Shown: positions 19,622 through 27,959, numbered from the stretch's first letter. The stretch is 64,000 nucleotides of DNA from JAUIAI01 sp041396585 (GCA_041396585.1 JAWKYG010000017.1:62001-126000); one strand, 5' to 3'. Notes: a model not told the origin generated them from the letters alone. Made by a program: numbers and translations.

Positions 19622-20512
19622 TCAGCTGCCCCGGTAGGTGCTGAAGGCCCAGGGCGTGCACAGCAAGGGCACGTGGTAGTGCAGATCCGGATCGTCGATG
19701 CCGAATCTCAGGGGGACCCGATCAAGGAACGGCGTTGGCGGCAGCGCCGCGCCACGCGCCCGGAAATAGTCACCGACCTGGAACTCGAGCTGGTAGATGC
19801 CGCGCGCCATCGTGCCCTCGACCAGCAACGGCTGGTCGGTGCGGCCCTGGGCATTGGTCAGCCCCTGGCCGATGGGCCGCCAGCCCTCGCCCTCCTGAAC
19901 CGAGAGCTCGAACGCCATGCCGATCGCCGGCGTGCCCGCAGTGCTGTCCAGCACATGGGTACTCAGCCAGCCAAGCGGCGTGCCGAACAATCGCGCGAGC
20001 CGGCCACGCACCACCTCGCCGATCTGGCGCAGATTCTCTGCCAGCTCGGCATCCGCGCCACCGCGCAGGCGCCGCTCCAGCTCAGCGAAGATCGACGCAA
20101 GATTTGCGTGCAGACGCACGGCCGTGATGAACGGAAAGCCGAATCGATCCGCATAGGCGGCATTGAGCCGCCCCAGCCGTTCGTGATCCTGGCGACTCAG
20201 CGACAGCAGGCCGAGCCTTGCCTGTTCGGCGTTCGAGGCGTCGGTCATCGTCCCTTCGCTGGCCTCGCGGCCCGCGAGTTGCGGGTGCAGCCGCACGAGC
20301 GCCAGTTGCTGCTCGCGCGGGGCACGGGCGATGCACGCCACCATGGCCGAATGCAGCGACCGGACCGAGTCAAACGGGCGTTGCGCCAGCACCTGCTCGG
20401 CCACCCAGGGCGAGTGCTCGACGACGCCGCCCAGCCATTCGACAAATTCGGCCGGCGTCGCCCCATTGATCTGCTGCAACGCAAGCGGCCTGGCACTGTC
20501 GGTTCGCGGCAT
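19622..20512 (-). CDS. Bifunctional OHCU decarboxylase / 5-hydroxyisourate hydrolase (UraD-UraH fusion)
   Basis: This fused enzyme would carry out the two steps after uricase: hydrolysis of 5-hydroxyisourate to OHCU and its decarboxylation to S-allantoin. Residues 1 to about 170 are UraD, with INGATPAEFVEWLGG, the catalytic-His motif RLHPQLAG, and LNAAYADRFGFPFI. Residues about 181-296 are UraH (transthyretin-like), with THVLDSTAG, an Arg in QGRTDQPLL, the C-terminal His in YHVPLL and the hallmark ending YRGS. GGAGG precedes the start at 20512. No uricase gene is in the window. It leads the ABC-transporter operon, linking that importer to purine or allantoin metabolism. Confidence 0.93.
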   Translation of the reverse strand: MPRTDSARPLALQQINGATPAEFVEWLGGVVEHSPWVAEQVLAQRPFDSVRSLHSAMVACIARAPREQQLALVRLHPQLAGREASEGTMTDASNAEQARLGLLSLSRQDHERLGRLNAAYADRFGFPFITAVRLHANLASIFAELERRLRGGADAELAENLRQIGEVVRGRLARLFGTPLGWLSTHVLDSTAGTPAIGMAFELSVQEGEGWRPIGQGLTNAQGRTDQPLLVEGTMARGIYQLEFQVGDYFRARGAALPPTPFLDRVPLRFGIDDPDLHYHVPLLCTPWAFSTYRGS

Positions 20513-20687
20513 CGGCTTCCTCCGGTAAGCGAGGCCAGTATGCGCAGCTTGCTACGTTGCCGTCGATATCAGTTTGGGCAACGCGTCATTCGAATAATTA
20601 GCATGGAATCAGTGGCCGGGCCATCGCGACAGGGCTACCATGCCCGGCATGCCCCCGCACCGGCAGGGGCCGCACACGGAGAAGGCG

Positions 20688-21035
20688 ATGCCTGGAATGT
20701 CAATCCATGTCGTTGACGTATCCCGCGGCGTGATCGCCGCCGGCATGCGTGTCGATGTTCATCGGGCAAACCCTGCCCGACTGGTGTGCACGGGGCTGAT
20801 CTCGCCCGGTGGCTCGCTGGCCGAGCCGGCCCTGGCGGGCGTGCTCGAGCCGGGCGTCTATGAGATCCGCTTCCACGTCGCCGAGTTCTACCGGGGCGCG
20901 GGCGTTCCGCTACCCGCGATTCCTTTTCTCGACATCCTGTCGATCCAGATCGGCATCGACGACCCGCAGCAGCACTACCACCTGCCGATGAAGCTCACAC
21001 CCTGGGGGCTGTCCTGTTTTCGGGGCGGTGCCTGA
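20688..21035 (+). CDS. HIU-hydrolase (transthyretin-like) paralogue with altered active site
   Basis: A 115-residue stand-alone protein with the HIUase/transthyretin-like fold. It retains the N-terminal His in SIHVVDVSRG and the C-terminal His in YHLPMKLTPWG. The position of the catalytic Arg (QGRTDQPLL in the neighbouring UraH domain) reads SPGGSLAEPAL here, and the hallmark C-terminus YRGS is replaced by FRGGA. It is therefore probably not a normal HIU hydrolase and may act on another substrate or bind a ligand. GGAGAAGG lies just upstream of the ATG at 20688. It is divergent from the UraD-UraH gene, sharing a 175-bp intergenic region that is AT-rich around 20590-20605. Confidence 0.85.
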   Translation: MPGMSIHVVDVSRGVIAAGMRVDVHRANPARLVCTGLISPGGSLAEPALAGVLEPGVYEIRFHVAEFYRGAGVPLPAIPFLDILSIQIGIDDPQQHYHLPMKLTPWGLSCFRGGA

Positions 21036-21089
21036 TGCCGGCGGCCGATCGCCGGACACCTGCATGTCTGGCGATCGGCGGCCTGGCGC

Positions 21090-22191
21090 CTAGCCGACCA
21101 GCGCCGACAGCGGCCCAGGGCTCTTGCCGCGCGAGGCGTGGATCTTGGCCGCGGCCGCATCCATCTGGATCATCGTGCCGCCGTCGATCGGCATGCGCTC
21201 GGCACGCACGATGCGCATCCGTCGCTCGGGATCGCCCGGCACCATGATGCGATCGGTCTCGCCGGACAGGCGCGACGAACGCACCCACTCCGAAACGCCG
21301 GGTTTCCTCGCCGAAACGCTGTGCCGTGCCGAGCCTGGCCGGATCGAACACCACCGTGAACATGTTGTTCCAGGTGCCGGTCGTGGGCCGGGGGCCGGAC
21401 TCACGAAAAGTCTCGCCCCCGGTGAGCGCTGCCCCGAGCAATTCGCACACCAGCGCGAGTGCATGCCCCTTGTGGTTCGCGAAGGTGCGCAGCGCCCCCT
21501 CGGGCTGCTCGAACAGCAGGGCCGGGTCATTGCTGGGCCGGCCGTCGGGATCGATCAGGCAGCCATCGGGCACCGGCACCTGCTTGTTATAGGCCACCCG
21601 CACCGTGCCGACCGCGATCGCGCTGGTGGCATAGTCGAGCACGATCGGATCGCCGCCGGGCACCGGGAAGCCCACCGAAAACGGATTGGTCAGATAGCGC
21701 GCCTGCGAGCCGCCATACGGGGCCACCTTCGCGAACGTGGACACCGCGTTGGTGAAGTGGATCGAGCCCATGCCGGCCGCGACCGACTGCTCCGCCCAGT
21801 GGCCCACCCGGCCGATGTGATGTGCATTGCGCAGACCCAGCAGGGCCACGCCGTGCTCGCGCGCGCGCTCGATGGCCAGCGCCATCGCCTGATAGCCGAT
21901 GGCCTGGCCAAGCCCGCGGCGGCCGTCCACGATCAGCATCGCGCCGGTGTCCACCACCACCTCGATGCGCTGGTTCAGCTGCAGCTCGCCCGCGAGCAGG
22001 GAGTCGATGTACATCGGAATCATGCCCACGCCGTGGGAATCATGACCGGCGAGATTGGCCCCCACCAGGTGATCGGCCAGCAGCCGGGCCTCCTCGGCGT
22101 CAGAGCCGGCATCGGCGAACAGGCGCACGCACCAGTCGTGCAGGGCCTGGGTGGGCACGTTCATTTCGGCCATGGGTGAGTTCGTGGACAC
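21090..22191 (-). pseudogene. Ldh2/AllD family malate/lactate/ureidoglycolate dehydrogenase, one frameshift
   Basis: An NAD(P)-dependent dehydrogenase of the Ldh2/YlbC/AllD fold: DSHGVGMIPMYIDSLLAG, GLRNAHHIGRVGHWAEQ, and FSVGFPVPGGDPIVLDYATSAIA cover the catalytic His and nucleotide-binding parts. At about 21298-21303 the frame shifts (one extra or two missing bases). After it the other frame supplies EWVRSSRLSGETDRIMVPG and runs to the stop at 21090 with a sensible C-terminus. I choose the GTG at 22191 because GAGGAG lies upstream. Beside the UraD/UraH genes the best guess for substrate is ureidoglycolate (AllD-like), but malate or lactate remain possible. Confidence 0.83.
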
Positions 22192-22317
22192 CGTGATCTC
22201 CTCTGATTGAAGGGTGTGGATTGTCGCCCATGTTGTCGATATAACGTGCCGCCAACGACACGACCGCCGCGGCGAAGCCAAGGGCGCCGACTGGTCCCGG
22301 GCGCGACCATTTTCCAG

Positions 22318-22345
22318 ATCTTGATTTATCATGAAGCATCAAGAT
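22318..22345 (+). promoter_or_regulatory. Putative operator of the Doc toxin-antitoxin operon
   Basis: The inverted repeat ATCTTGAT-N12-ATCAAGAT is perfect over 8 bp per arm. It lies 20 bp upstream of the antitoxin start and covers a -10-like TATCAT (22327-22332), as expected for autorepression by an antitoxin. Confidence 0.55.
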
Positions 22346-22364
22346 GCAACTTGACAGGTGGGCG

Positions 22365-22595
22365 ATGAGCGCTCCCGTTCGAGAAAAATTCTCCTCCCAG
22401 GCCGCACCCGAGGTCCTGGCAGCACTGCGTCAGATTGCCGAATCGCAAGGTCGGCAGTTCCAGGCCGTGCTCGACGATGCGCTGCGTGAATACATCGAGC
22501 GGCAGCAGACAGAGCGCCCGCGACGGCATGTTGTGCAATCGTTTGCGTCCAGCCTCGAAGAGTTCGACAGCCTGTATCAGGAACTGGCCAAGTAG
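22365..22595 (+). CDS. Antitoxin of a Doc-type toxin-antitoxin pair
   Basis: A 76-residue acidic protein with a ribbon-helix-helix-like start (VREKFSSQAAPEVLAALRQIAESQGRQ, cited by position 22371-22451) and a C-terminal tail, SLEEFDSLYQELAK, likely to bind and block the toxin. The ATG at 22365 has GGTGGG about 5 bases upstream; an in-frame ATG at 22344 lies inside the operator. It ends 3 bp before the toxin start, so the two are co-translated. The role as antitoxin is inferred from the partner and the operator. Confidence 0.8.
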   Translation: MSAPVREKFSSQAAPEVLAALRQIAESQGRQFQAVLDDALREYIERQQTERPRRHVVQSFASSLEEFDSLYQELAK

Positions 22596-22598
22596 GCC

Positions 22599-22982
22599 AT
22601 GGCGAGAGACTTCCTCACCGTGGCCGACGTTCTCGGCATGCATACCGTGCTGGTGAAACGATATGGCGGATCACCCGGCTTGCGGGACGCCGGTGCCCTC
22701 GAGGCCGCGTTGTTCCGCCCGCAAACCGGTTACTACGAAGACATCGTCGCTGAAGCTGCCGCGCTGCTGGAAAGCCTGGCGATCAATCATCCGTTCGTCG
22801 ACGGTAACAAGCGCATCGCCTTCGCGGCCGCCGATGTGTTCTTGCGCATCAATGGCTGGCGCTTGAACCGCCCGCCGATGACGATATATGCGGAAATGAT
22901 GACCATGTTCGACACGCAAACATTCGATCTTGCACATCTCGAACCATGGCTGCGTTCGTTTGCCAGCAACGCGGATGATTGA
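22599..22982 (+). CDS. Doc-type FIC-domain toxin (death on curing)
   Basis: A 127-residue Fic/Doc protein with the short Doc-type core HPFVDGNKR at about residues 64-72. In Doc family members this motif phosphorylates elongation factor EF-Tu rather than AMPylating it. The upstream segment GGSPGLRDAGALEAALFRPQ and the following FAAADVFLRINGW are also typical of Doc. The gene is intact and 3 bp downstream of its antitoxin. A strong hairpin follows it. Confidence 0.93.
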   Translation: MARDFLTVADVLGMHTVLVKRYGGSPGLRDAGALEAALFRPQTGYYEDIVAEAAALLESLAINHPFVDGNKRIAFAAADVFLRINGWRLNRPPMTIYAEMMTMFDTQTFDLAHLEPWLRSFASNADD

Positions 22983-23010
22983 CGTCGTGAACAGCCTCGG
23001 TCAGTCGACT

Positions 23011-23034
23011 GCGAAGGCGAATGTTCGCCTTCGT
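23011..23034. terminator. Hairpin terminator between doc and the DUF2306 gene
   Basis: A 10-bp perfect stem (CGAAGGCGAA / TTCGCCTTCG) with a 2-base loop TG lies 29 bp after the doc stop, between two convergent genes. It is probably a bidirectional terminator, although the T-run is short (TCATT). Confidence 0.6.
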
Positions 23035-23076
23035 CATTAGCGTTCAACCAAGACACGACTCACGGCCCGCGCCACC

Positions 23077-23784
23077 TCAGGCCGACGCCGCCACCGGCGG
23101 GCGCGCTGCCCCCGACGCCCCCCAGGGAATGCCGCGCCTGCGGCCGTACCAGGTTCGCAGGCCGATCGCCACGATCAACACGGCAATGTGAGACGCGGCG
23201 GCGTCGGCCCGCGTGGCCTGCGGATCCACGGCCCAGCGCCAGGCCACGAACAACAGCGTGCCATGCACGGCGGTGAACAGCCCGCACACCGCATTCAGAT
23301 GCCAGCTCAGCCACCAGGTGGGCCGCAGAGGCGCGCGACGCCAGGCGAAGTGGATCATCGCCCCGCCGTAGACGAGCCCGACCCAGGAGAGCACCGCGGC
23401 CACCGGATCGCCCTTGGCCAGGCCTGCTGCCAGGACCAACGCGCCCAGCGAGGCCAGCACCGGACCCAGCACCTTGAAGTGCCTGCCCCGGAAGCGCTCG
23501 GGTGAACCCTTCAGGCGAATCGCCGACCAGCCCAGCATGGTGACCGTGGCCAGGCACAACGAGAGATAAACCATCTGCACCACCTGGCCCGGATCGAAGG
23601 GCACGGGGCGCAGAAACACGACCGGCGCCACCGAGGCGGCCACGATCAGCAAGGTCACGAAGAAGGCCCGGCCGGCCCGGCGGTGCGGGCGGCTGCCCTT
23701 GGTCGCCAGGAGCGCGCACCAGTACAGGATCAGGGCCGCGCTACCGACAAGGATGTGACTGTTCACGGCAAGTTCGAATCGCAT
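23077..23784 (-). CDS. DUF2306-like integral membrane protein
   Basis: A 235-residue membrane protein with about six to seven predicted helices. Visible landmarks are the N-terminal NSHILVGSAALILYW, the loop KGSRPHRRAGRAFF, and WWLSWHLNAVCGLFTAVHG. The pattern resembles DUF2306 proteins, whose function is unknown. The start at 23784 is chosen because GGAGG lies 6 bases upstream. It is divergent from a TetR regulator across 48 bp containing an inverted repeat, so it is very probably the regulator's target. Confidence 0.75.
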   Translation of the reverse strand: MRFELAVNSHILVGSAALILYWCALLATKGSRPHRRAGRAFFVTLLIVAASVAPVVFLRPVPFDPGQVVQMVYLSLCLATVTMLGWSAIRLKGSPERFRGRHFKVLGPVLASLGALVLAAGLAKGDPVAAVLSWVGLVYGGAMIHFAWRRAPLRPTWWLSWHLNAVCGLFTAVHGTLLFVAWRWAVDPQATRADAAASHIAVLIVAIGLRTWYGRRRGIPWGASGAARPPVAASA

Positions 23785-23797
23785 GTGAGCCTCCATA

Positions 23798-23829
23798 ATT
23801 TAACGACCGTAAAATACCCGATCGTTTAA
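23798..23829. promoter_or_regulatory. TetR operator in the divergent intergenic region
   Basis: The imperfect palindrome ATTTAACGACCG ... CGATCGTTTAA sits in the middle of the 48-bp gap between the DUF2306 gene and tetR. Its place and symmetry fit a TetR-family operator controlling both directions. Confidence 0.55.
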
Positions 23830-23832
23830 CCT

Positions 23833-24468
23833 ATGACAATGCCCCCCAAGATCAGCGACAAAACCCGCGAGACCATCTTGAATTCGGCCTGGGATCTCAT
23901 GGCCGAGCAGCGGCGGCTGGACGCCGGCATGGCCGAGATCGCGGCCGCGGCCGGCGTCACCCGGCAAAGCGTCTTCTATGCATTCGGCAACCGCGCCGGG
24001 CTGCTGGTGGCGATGGCCAGGCACCGTGACACGCGCAGCGACCATGTGCAGCGCATGGGCGCGCTGGCCGCCGGCGCGGGCGCCGATCTGGCCACGCTGC
24101 AGGCCTATGTCGATGTCTGGCTGGACTATCTGCCGATCATCTACCCGGTGGCGATCCAACTCGAAGCTGCATCGCTGACCGACACCGACGCCGATGCCGC
24201 CTGGCGCGACCGCATGTTCGACCAGGGCCTGCGCCTGGGGCTGGATCTGATCATCCGCAGGATGGCCACCGCCGGCGCGCTCGCCGAGGGCCAGGATGCA
24301 GACCATGCGGCCGACCTCTGCCAGACGTGGCTGCTGCCGTCGGCCTGGCGTTATCTGGTCGTGGAGCGGGGCTGGACGCCGGCCGCGTTCGCGGCCTCAC
24401 GGCACGACCTGCTGAAGAGCCTGTTCAAGACCCGGCGGGTACGGGCCTCAGGGCGGTCGTCCGCATAG
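23833..24468 (+). CDS. TetR/AcrR family transcriptional regulator
   Basis: A 211-residue repressor. The N-terminal helix-turn-helix (about 10-55) reads ETILNSAWDLMAEQ, AEIAAAAGVTRQSVFYAFGNRAGLL, matching TetR domain spacing, with a ligand-binding C-terminal half rich in Leu/Ala. It lies divergent from the DUF2306 membrane protein gene, with the palindromic operator between them. The ligand is unknown. The C-terminus ends 40 bp before the FAH gene on the same strand. Confidence 0.9.
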   Translation: MTMPPKISDKTRETILNSAWDLMAEQRRLDAGMAEIAAAAGVTRQSVFYAFGNRAGLLVAMARHRDTRSDHVQRMGALAAGAGADLATLQAYVDVWLDYLPIIYPVAIQLEAASLTDTDADAAWRDRMFDQGLRLGLDLIIRRMATAGALAEGQDADHAADLCQTWLLPSAWRYLVVERGWTPAAFAASRHDLLKSLFKTRRVRASGRSSA

Positions 24469-24508
24469 AATGTCGGCGCACGCGAACCCGAACCCAAGGA
24501 CACCCACC

Positions 24509-25402
24509 ATGCGCTTTGCCACCTACCTTCGCGATGGCCAGCCCCGCCTCGCCGTCGTCGACGGTGACGCCCTCATCGATCTCGCCGATGCCCGCCCCGG
24601 CATGCCCGCAGACCTGCGTACCGCGCTCGAGGCCGGCCGGGATCTGAGCGCCGAAGGTGCCGCGGCCCTCGCCTCCGACGCGCCGCGCCTGCCCATGGCC
24701 GCGCAGACCCTGGCACCGCTCGTACCCGAACCCGGCAAGATCATCTGCCTGGGCCTGAACTACTTCGATCATGCCAAGGAAGGCGGCCGCACCGAGAAGC
24801 CCGATTACCCGTGGTTCTTCTACCGTGGCAAGAGCTCGCTGGTGGCGCACGGCCAACCCGGCGTGGCGCCGCGCGTCTCCGAACAGTTCGACTACGAAGC
24901 CGAACTGGCAGTGGTCATCGGCCGCAAGGTGCCTCGCCACACGAAACGCGGCGACGCCCTGCAATACGTGTTCGGCTATGCCTGCTTCAATGACATGTCG
25001 GTGCGCGACTACCAGCGCAAGACCGGCCAATGGACCATCGGCAAGAACTTCGATGCCACCGGCGGCTTCGGGCCCACGCTGGTCACCGCCGATGAACTCG
25101 CGCCGGGCGCCACCGGCCTGCGCATCCAGAGTCGGCTCAACGGCCAGATCATGCAGGATGCCAACACCAGCGACATGATCTTCCCGGTGGATGAAACCAT
25201 CGAACTGCTCGCCGAGTGCTCGCTCGAACCCGGCGACGTGCTGGTCATGGGCACCCGGCCGGCGTGGGCCATGCGCGCAAACCACCGGTATGGATGCCGG
25301 CGATGCGTGATCGAGATCGAGATCGAGAACGTGGGTGTTGAGCAATCCGGATCGTGGCCGAGGGCTGTTCACGCCTCGATTGTCTGCCGGTCACCCCGGT
25401 GA
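24509..25402 (+). CDS. Fumarylacetoacetate hydrolase family protein, C-terminus garbled by indels
   Basis: A FAH-superfamily enzyme (hydrolase/isomerase/decarboxylase of beta-keto acids) starting MRFATYLRDGQPRLAVV at 24509, with AAGGA 9 bases upstream. The divalent-metal site is visible as EAELAVVIGRKV, with FGYACFNDMSVRDYQ and the IGKNFDATGGFGP loop. From 25253 the frame is disturbed. Three missing bases (one in an ACCC(C) run, two near 25280-25295) scramble GTPAGVG...; the frame then returns for VIEIEIENVGV and is lost again near 25335-25350. A natural C-terminus would end near 25365. The observed frame runs into the next gene to 25402. Function is probably intact in the organism. Confidence 0.83.
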   Translation: MRFATYLRDGQPRLAVVDGDALIDLADARPGMPADLRTALEAGRDLSAEGAAALASDAPRLPMAAQTLAPLVPEPGKIICLGLNYFDHAKEGGRTEKPDYPWFFYRGKSSLVAHGQPGVAPRVSEQFDYEAELAVVIGRKVPRHTKRGDALQYVFGYACFNDMSVRDYQRKTGQWTIGKNFDATGGFGPTLVTADELAPGATGLRIQSRLNGQIMQDANTSDMIFPVDETIELLAECSLEPGDVLVMGTRPAWAMRANHRYGCRRCVIEIEIENVGVEQSGSWPRAVHASIVCRSPR

Positions 25403-26264
25403 TTCTCGCCACGGTCTTCTTCGCCCTCAGCGCCGCCATGGTGTTCGGCCTGAACATGCACATCCAGAACAAGGGCCTGACGACGCCGATGAACTGACCG
25501 GGGCATCTCTGTCGGTTGCGGCAATGGCCGTGGTGTTCTGGAGTCTTTCCCCGGCCTTTGTCGACTACGCGTGGTTTCGCAGCCCCGCCGTCTGGTTCTT
25601 CGTGGCCAGTGGCATCGTCGTGCCCGCGCTCGGTCAGCGCTTGCAGATTTCCTCGATCCGGATCGTCGGCCCCGCGGTCTCGTCGGCATTCAACGGCTTC
25701 ATGCCCGTGTTTGCCGTTCTGCCCGCGGTGCTGTTCCTGGGCGAGACCTTTGGCTGGCAGGCCTCGATCGGCCTGGCGATTATGATCAGCGGCGTGCTCT
25801 ACACCGCGCTGCTCAGAGGCAAGATCCGGCGCGGCTGGCCACTCTGGGCGCTGCTCATTCCGTTGAGCGCCTCGCTCGTGCGTGGCCTATCGCCGGTGGT
25901 CAACAAGTTCGGCTACGCCGAGGTGAATTCGCCGTTCTTCGCGACCACGATCATGGCCACGGTCTCCACGCTCGTGCTGGGTCTGGGGCTGGCGTTTCGG
26001 CGTACCCCGGCCAAAGCGACGCGCAGCCGCAGGGGCTATTACTGGTTCGCGCTCAGCGGGCTGCTGAACGGTTTCGGCATTCTCTGCACCAACCTGGCGG
26101 TGAGCCTGGGCGACGTGAGCATTGCCGTGCCGCTCATGATGGCATCGCCGGTCTTCGCATTGGGCTTTGGCGTGTTCGTGTTCAAGCGCGAGGTGATCGG
26201 CGTGGATCATGTGATCCTGGTGGCCGCGATCGTGCTGGGGTCGGTGCTGATCGTGACACGGTAA
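25399..26264 (+). pseudogene. DMT/EamA family transporter, one frameshift near the start
   Basis: A 10-helix drug/metabolite permease made of two EamA halves. The N-terminus is read from the GTG at 25399 (VILATVFFALSAAMVFGLN). At about 25480 a G is missing in CTG(G)ACGAC, so the frame jumps to the one that gives DDADELTGASLSVAAMAVVFW and continues to the stop at 26264. The second half has SLVRGLSPVVNKFGY and ends SVLIVTR. It directly follows the FAH gene on the same strand and may export or import its substrate. The gene is immediately followed by a palindromic repeat element. Confidence 0.82.
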
Positions 26265-26282
26265 TTGAGCCAGGAAACGTGG

Positions 26283-26447
26283 CTAGCCCGCATATCTCAC
26301 CGATTCGCGCTTGCTCGCTTGTGCCTTGATCCCGCAGCGCATTTTGCTCGCTCACCCAGACAGCCAGTCTGGGCTCGCTCTCAAAATCTGCCGCGAAATC
26401 AATGCACGTCGCGATCAATACGCGAATCGGTGAGACATGCGGGCTAG
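26283..26447. repeat. About 165-bp palindromic element with 27-bp terminal inverted repeats (copy 1)
   Basis: The ends are near-perfect inverted copies (CTAGCCCGCATATCTCACCG at the left against the same with one G at the right, continuing ATTCGCG). The interior contains GCTCGCTCACCCAGACAG and CAATGCACGTCGCGATCAAT. The interior and right end reappear in reverse orientation at 34066-34220, and a short related piece at 59670-59710. There is no coding content. It sits between the DMT permease stop and the convergent oxidoreductase gene, whose stop codon (26444-26446) lies inside the right terminal repeat. This could be a MITE, a REP/BIME-like element, or a bidirectional terminator spread through the genome. 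Confidence 0.8.
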
Positions 26448-27523
26448 TCGATCACCAACGGTCCGGATTCGGGCAGGCGTGTTACCAGATCCGCACCCAC
26501 CAGCCCGGCCGGTGTGTAGGCACCGCCCGCGGGTTGAGTGCTCATCAGATGCTCGACAACCGCCAGCGAGCCCATGATGGTCAGGCTGTACCCATTCGCG
26601 GTACGAATGCGTGCGGTCATCTTCTGACCGCGCGGGTTCGTGACCTCGCCCCATACGAACGTCGGCATGCGAGCACGATCTTCATCGCTCGGCCCCTTCA
26701 CCGTCTTGCCGATGCGGGCCTTGATCAGCTTCTGGACCCACGACAGCCTCAGCAGCGGGCGGACATAATTCGCACGCCTGGGGCCGGCAATCATGCGCGG
26801 CGAGCCCGGCACGAACACCTGGATGTTCGGAATGCCCGTGGTGTGGAATGCCGTAGAAACATCGCCCCAGGGAATCGTCATCGCGCGCTTTTCACCGTCG
26901 CCGAAATCGATCTGGCGCACCACATAGGCGAGCGGCACGGTGACGATCTTCCCGTCACGGCGCACCTTGCCGCCCTGGGCCAGGCCCTCGACCGAGGTCT
27001 TGGCCGTGCCGGGCGAGAAGCCCGAACGTGTGTCAAAACCCAGCGCAAGATGGGTCGCATCGGGCAGCGCGGCTTTCAGGGCGGCGGCCACGCAATCGGT
27101 GGGGATGACATCGAAGCCCACGCCCGGACACAGCACCACGCCCGCCTCCCTGGCGCGCGCATCCAGCGACTGCGCAAGCTCGAACACGGCAATCTCGCCG
27201 GTAATGTCCAGATAGTGCGCGCCGGCGCGCAGACAGGCTTCCAACATAGGCGCGGCCGTGGCAGAGAACGGGCCGGCACAGTTCAGCACCAACGCATGGC
27301 CACGAATCCGCGCAGCCAGCGTGGTCGCGTCGTCGAGACCAAAGGCATCCGACTCCAGACCCAGGCTGCCCGCCAACGCCTCGATGCTGTCGCGACTACG
27401 CCCGGCGAGCACCGGCCTGAGGCCACGACGCACCGCCTCGCGAGCAATCAGTTCGCCGGTGTATCCGTTGGCGCCGTAGATCATCCAGCGCATGGGCGCG
27501 GCGTTGTCATCTGGCGTGCTCAT
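26444..27523 (-). CDS. Saccharopine dehydrogenase-like NAD(P)-binding oxidoreductase
   Basis: A 359-residue protein with an N-terminal Rossmann fold (WMIYGANGYTGELIAREAVRRG, cited at 27420-27490) and later NCAGPFSATAAPMLEACL and YLDITGEIAVFE. These match trans-acting enoyl reductase/saccharopine dehydrogenase-like proteins (Sccpdh family), which often act on lipids or polyketides rather than lysine. The catalytic role here is not known. The start at 27523 has AGGAG 9 bases upstream. The gene is intact. Its stop overlaps the terminal repeat of the palindromic element. Confidence 0.86.
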   Translation of the reverse strand: MSTPDDNAAPMRWMIYGANGYTGELIAREAVRRGLRPVLAGRSRDSIEALAGSLGLESDAFGLDDATTLAARIRGHALVLNCAGPFSATAAPMLEACLRAGAHYLDITGEIAVFELAQSLDARAREAGVVLCPGVGFDVIPTDCVAAALKAALPDATHLALGFDTRSGFSPGTAKTSVEGLAQGGKVRRDGKIVTVPLAYVVRQIDFGDGEKRAMTIPWGDVSTAFHTTGIPNIQVFVPGSPRMIAGPRRANYVRPLLRLSWVQKLIKARIGKTVKGPSDEDRARMPTFVWGEVTNPRGQKMTARIRTANGYSLTIMGSLAVVEHLMSTQPAGGAYTPAGLVGADLVTRLPESGPLVID

Positions 27524-27632
27524 CGCAACGCTCCTGTTCGAAAGACCGATCCGCGGCCCCACGGATCCGGGCGTTTCGCCAGTATCGCACCCCGGTAGCC
27601 ATCTGGCGCGTATCGAGCCGGTGCGAGGCAAA

Positions 27633-27929
27633 ATGATCTGGATCCGTGAACTCCTCGAACGATTCCTGACCGAGCCCGAAGGCATGTTTCCGGGCGTGTG
27701 GATGTCGACCCTTGGCATGCGCGATGCCGATAAGGGGTGCGTGTTGGTGCGGTACACCACCAGCCAAGGCTTGCCATCGGCAGTTGTTATTGATGCACAC
27801 CAGGCACCGAAGACAGGCCCGGAACGACTGAATGTCGAGCGAATCGGTAACGGTCATCTTGGCTGCGATGCTTGCCGCGACAGATCGATGTGCGCATCGC
27901 TGGCCCGGCGCCAGCGCAAGAAAGCCTGA
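27633..27929 (+). CDS. Small hypothetical protein with a CxxC-x4-C cluster
   Basis: A 98-residue frame starting MIWIRELLERFLTEPEG, with GAGG 6 bases before the ATG. The codon usage is GC-biased at third positions in most codons, like real neighbours. The C-terminal part has CDACRDRSMC followed by a basic tail ARRQRKKA, which could bind a metal. I recognise no family. It overlaps no gene on the opposite strand. The reverse-strand frame over 27507-27857 lacks family resemblance. Confidence 0.42.
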   Translation: MIWIRELLERFLTEPEGMFPGVWMSTLGMRDADKGCVLVRYTTSQGLPSAVVIDAHQAPKTGPERLNVERIGNGHLGCDACRDRSMCASLARRQRKKA

Positions 27930-27959
27930 GTAAAGCCGTCTTTCTCAATCGACGCCTTT

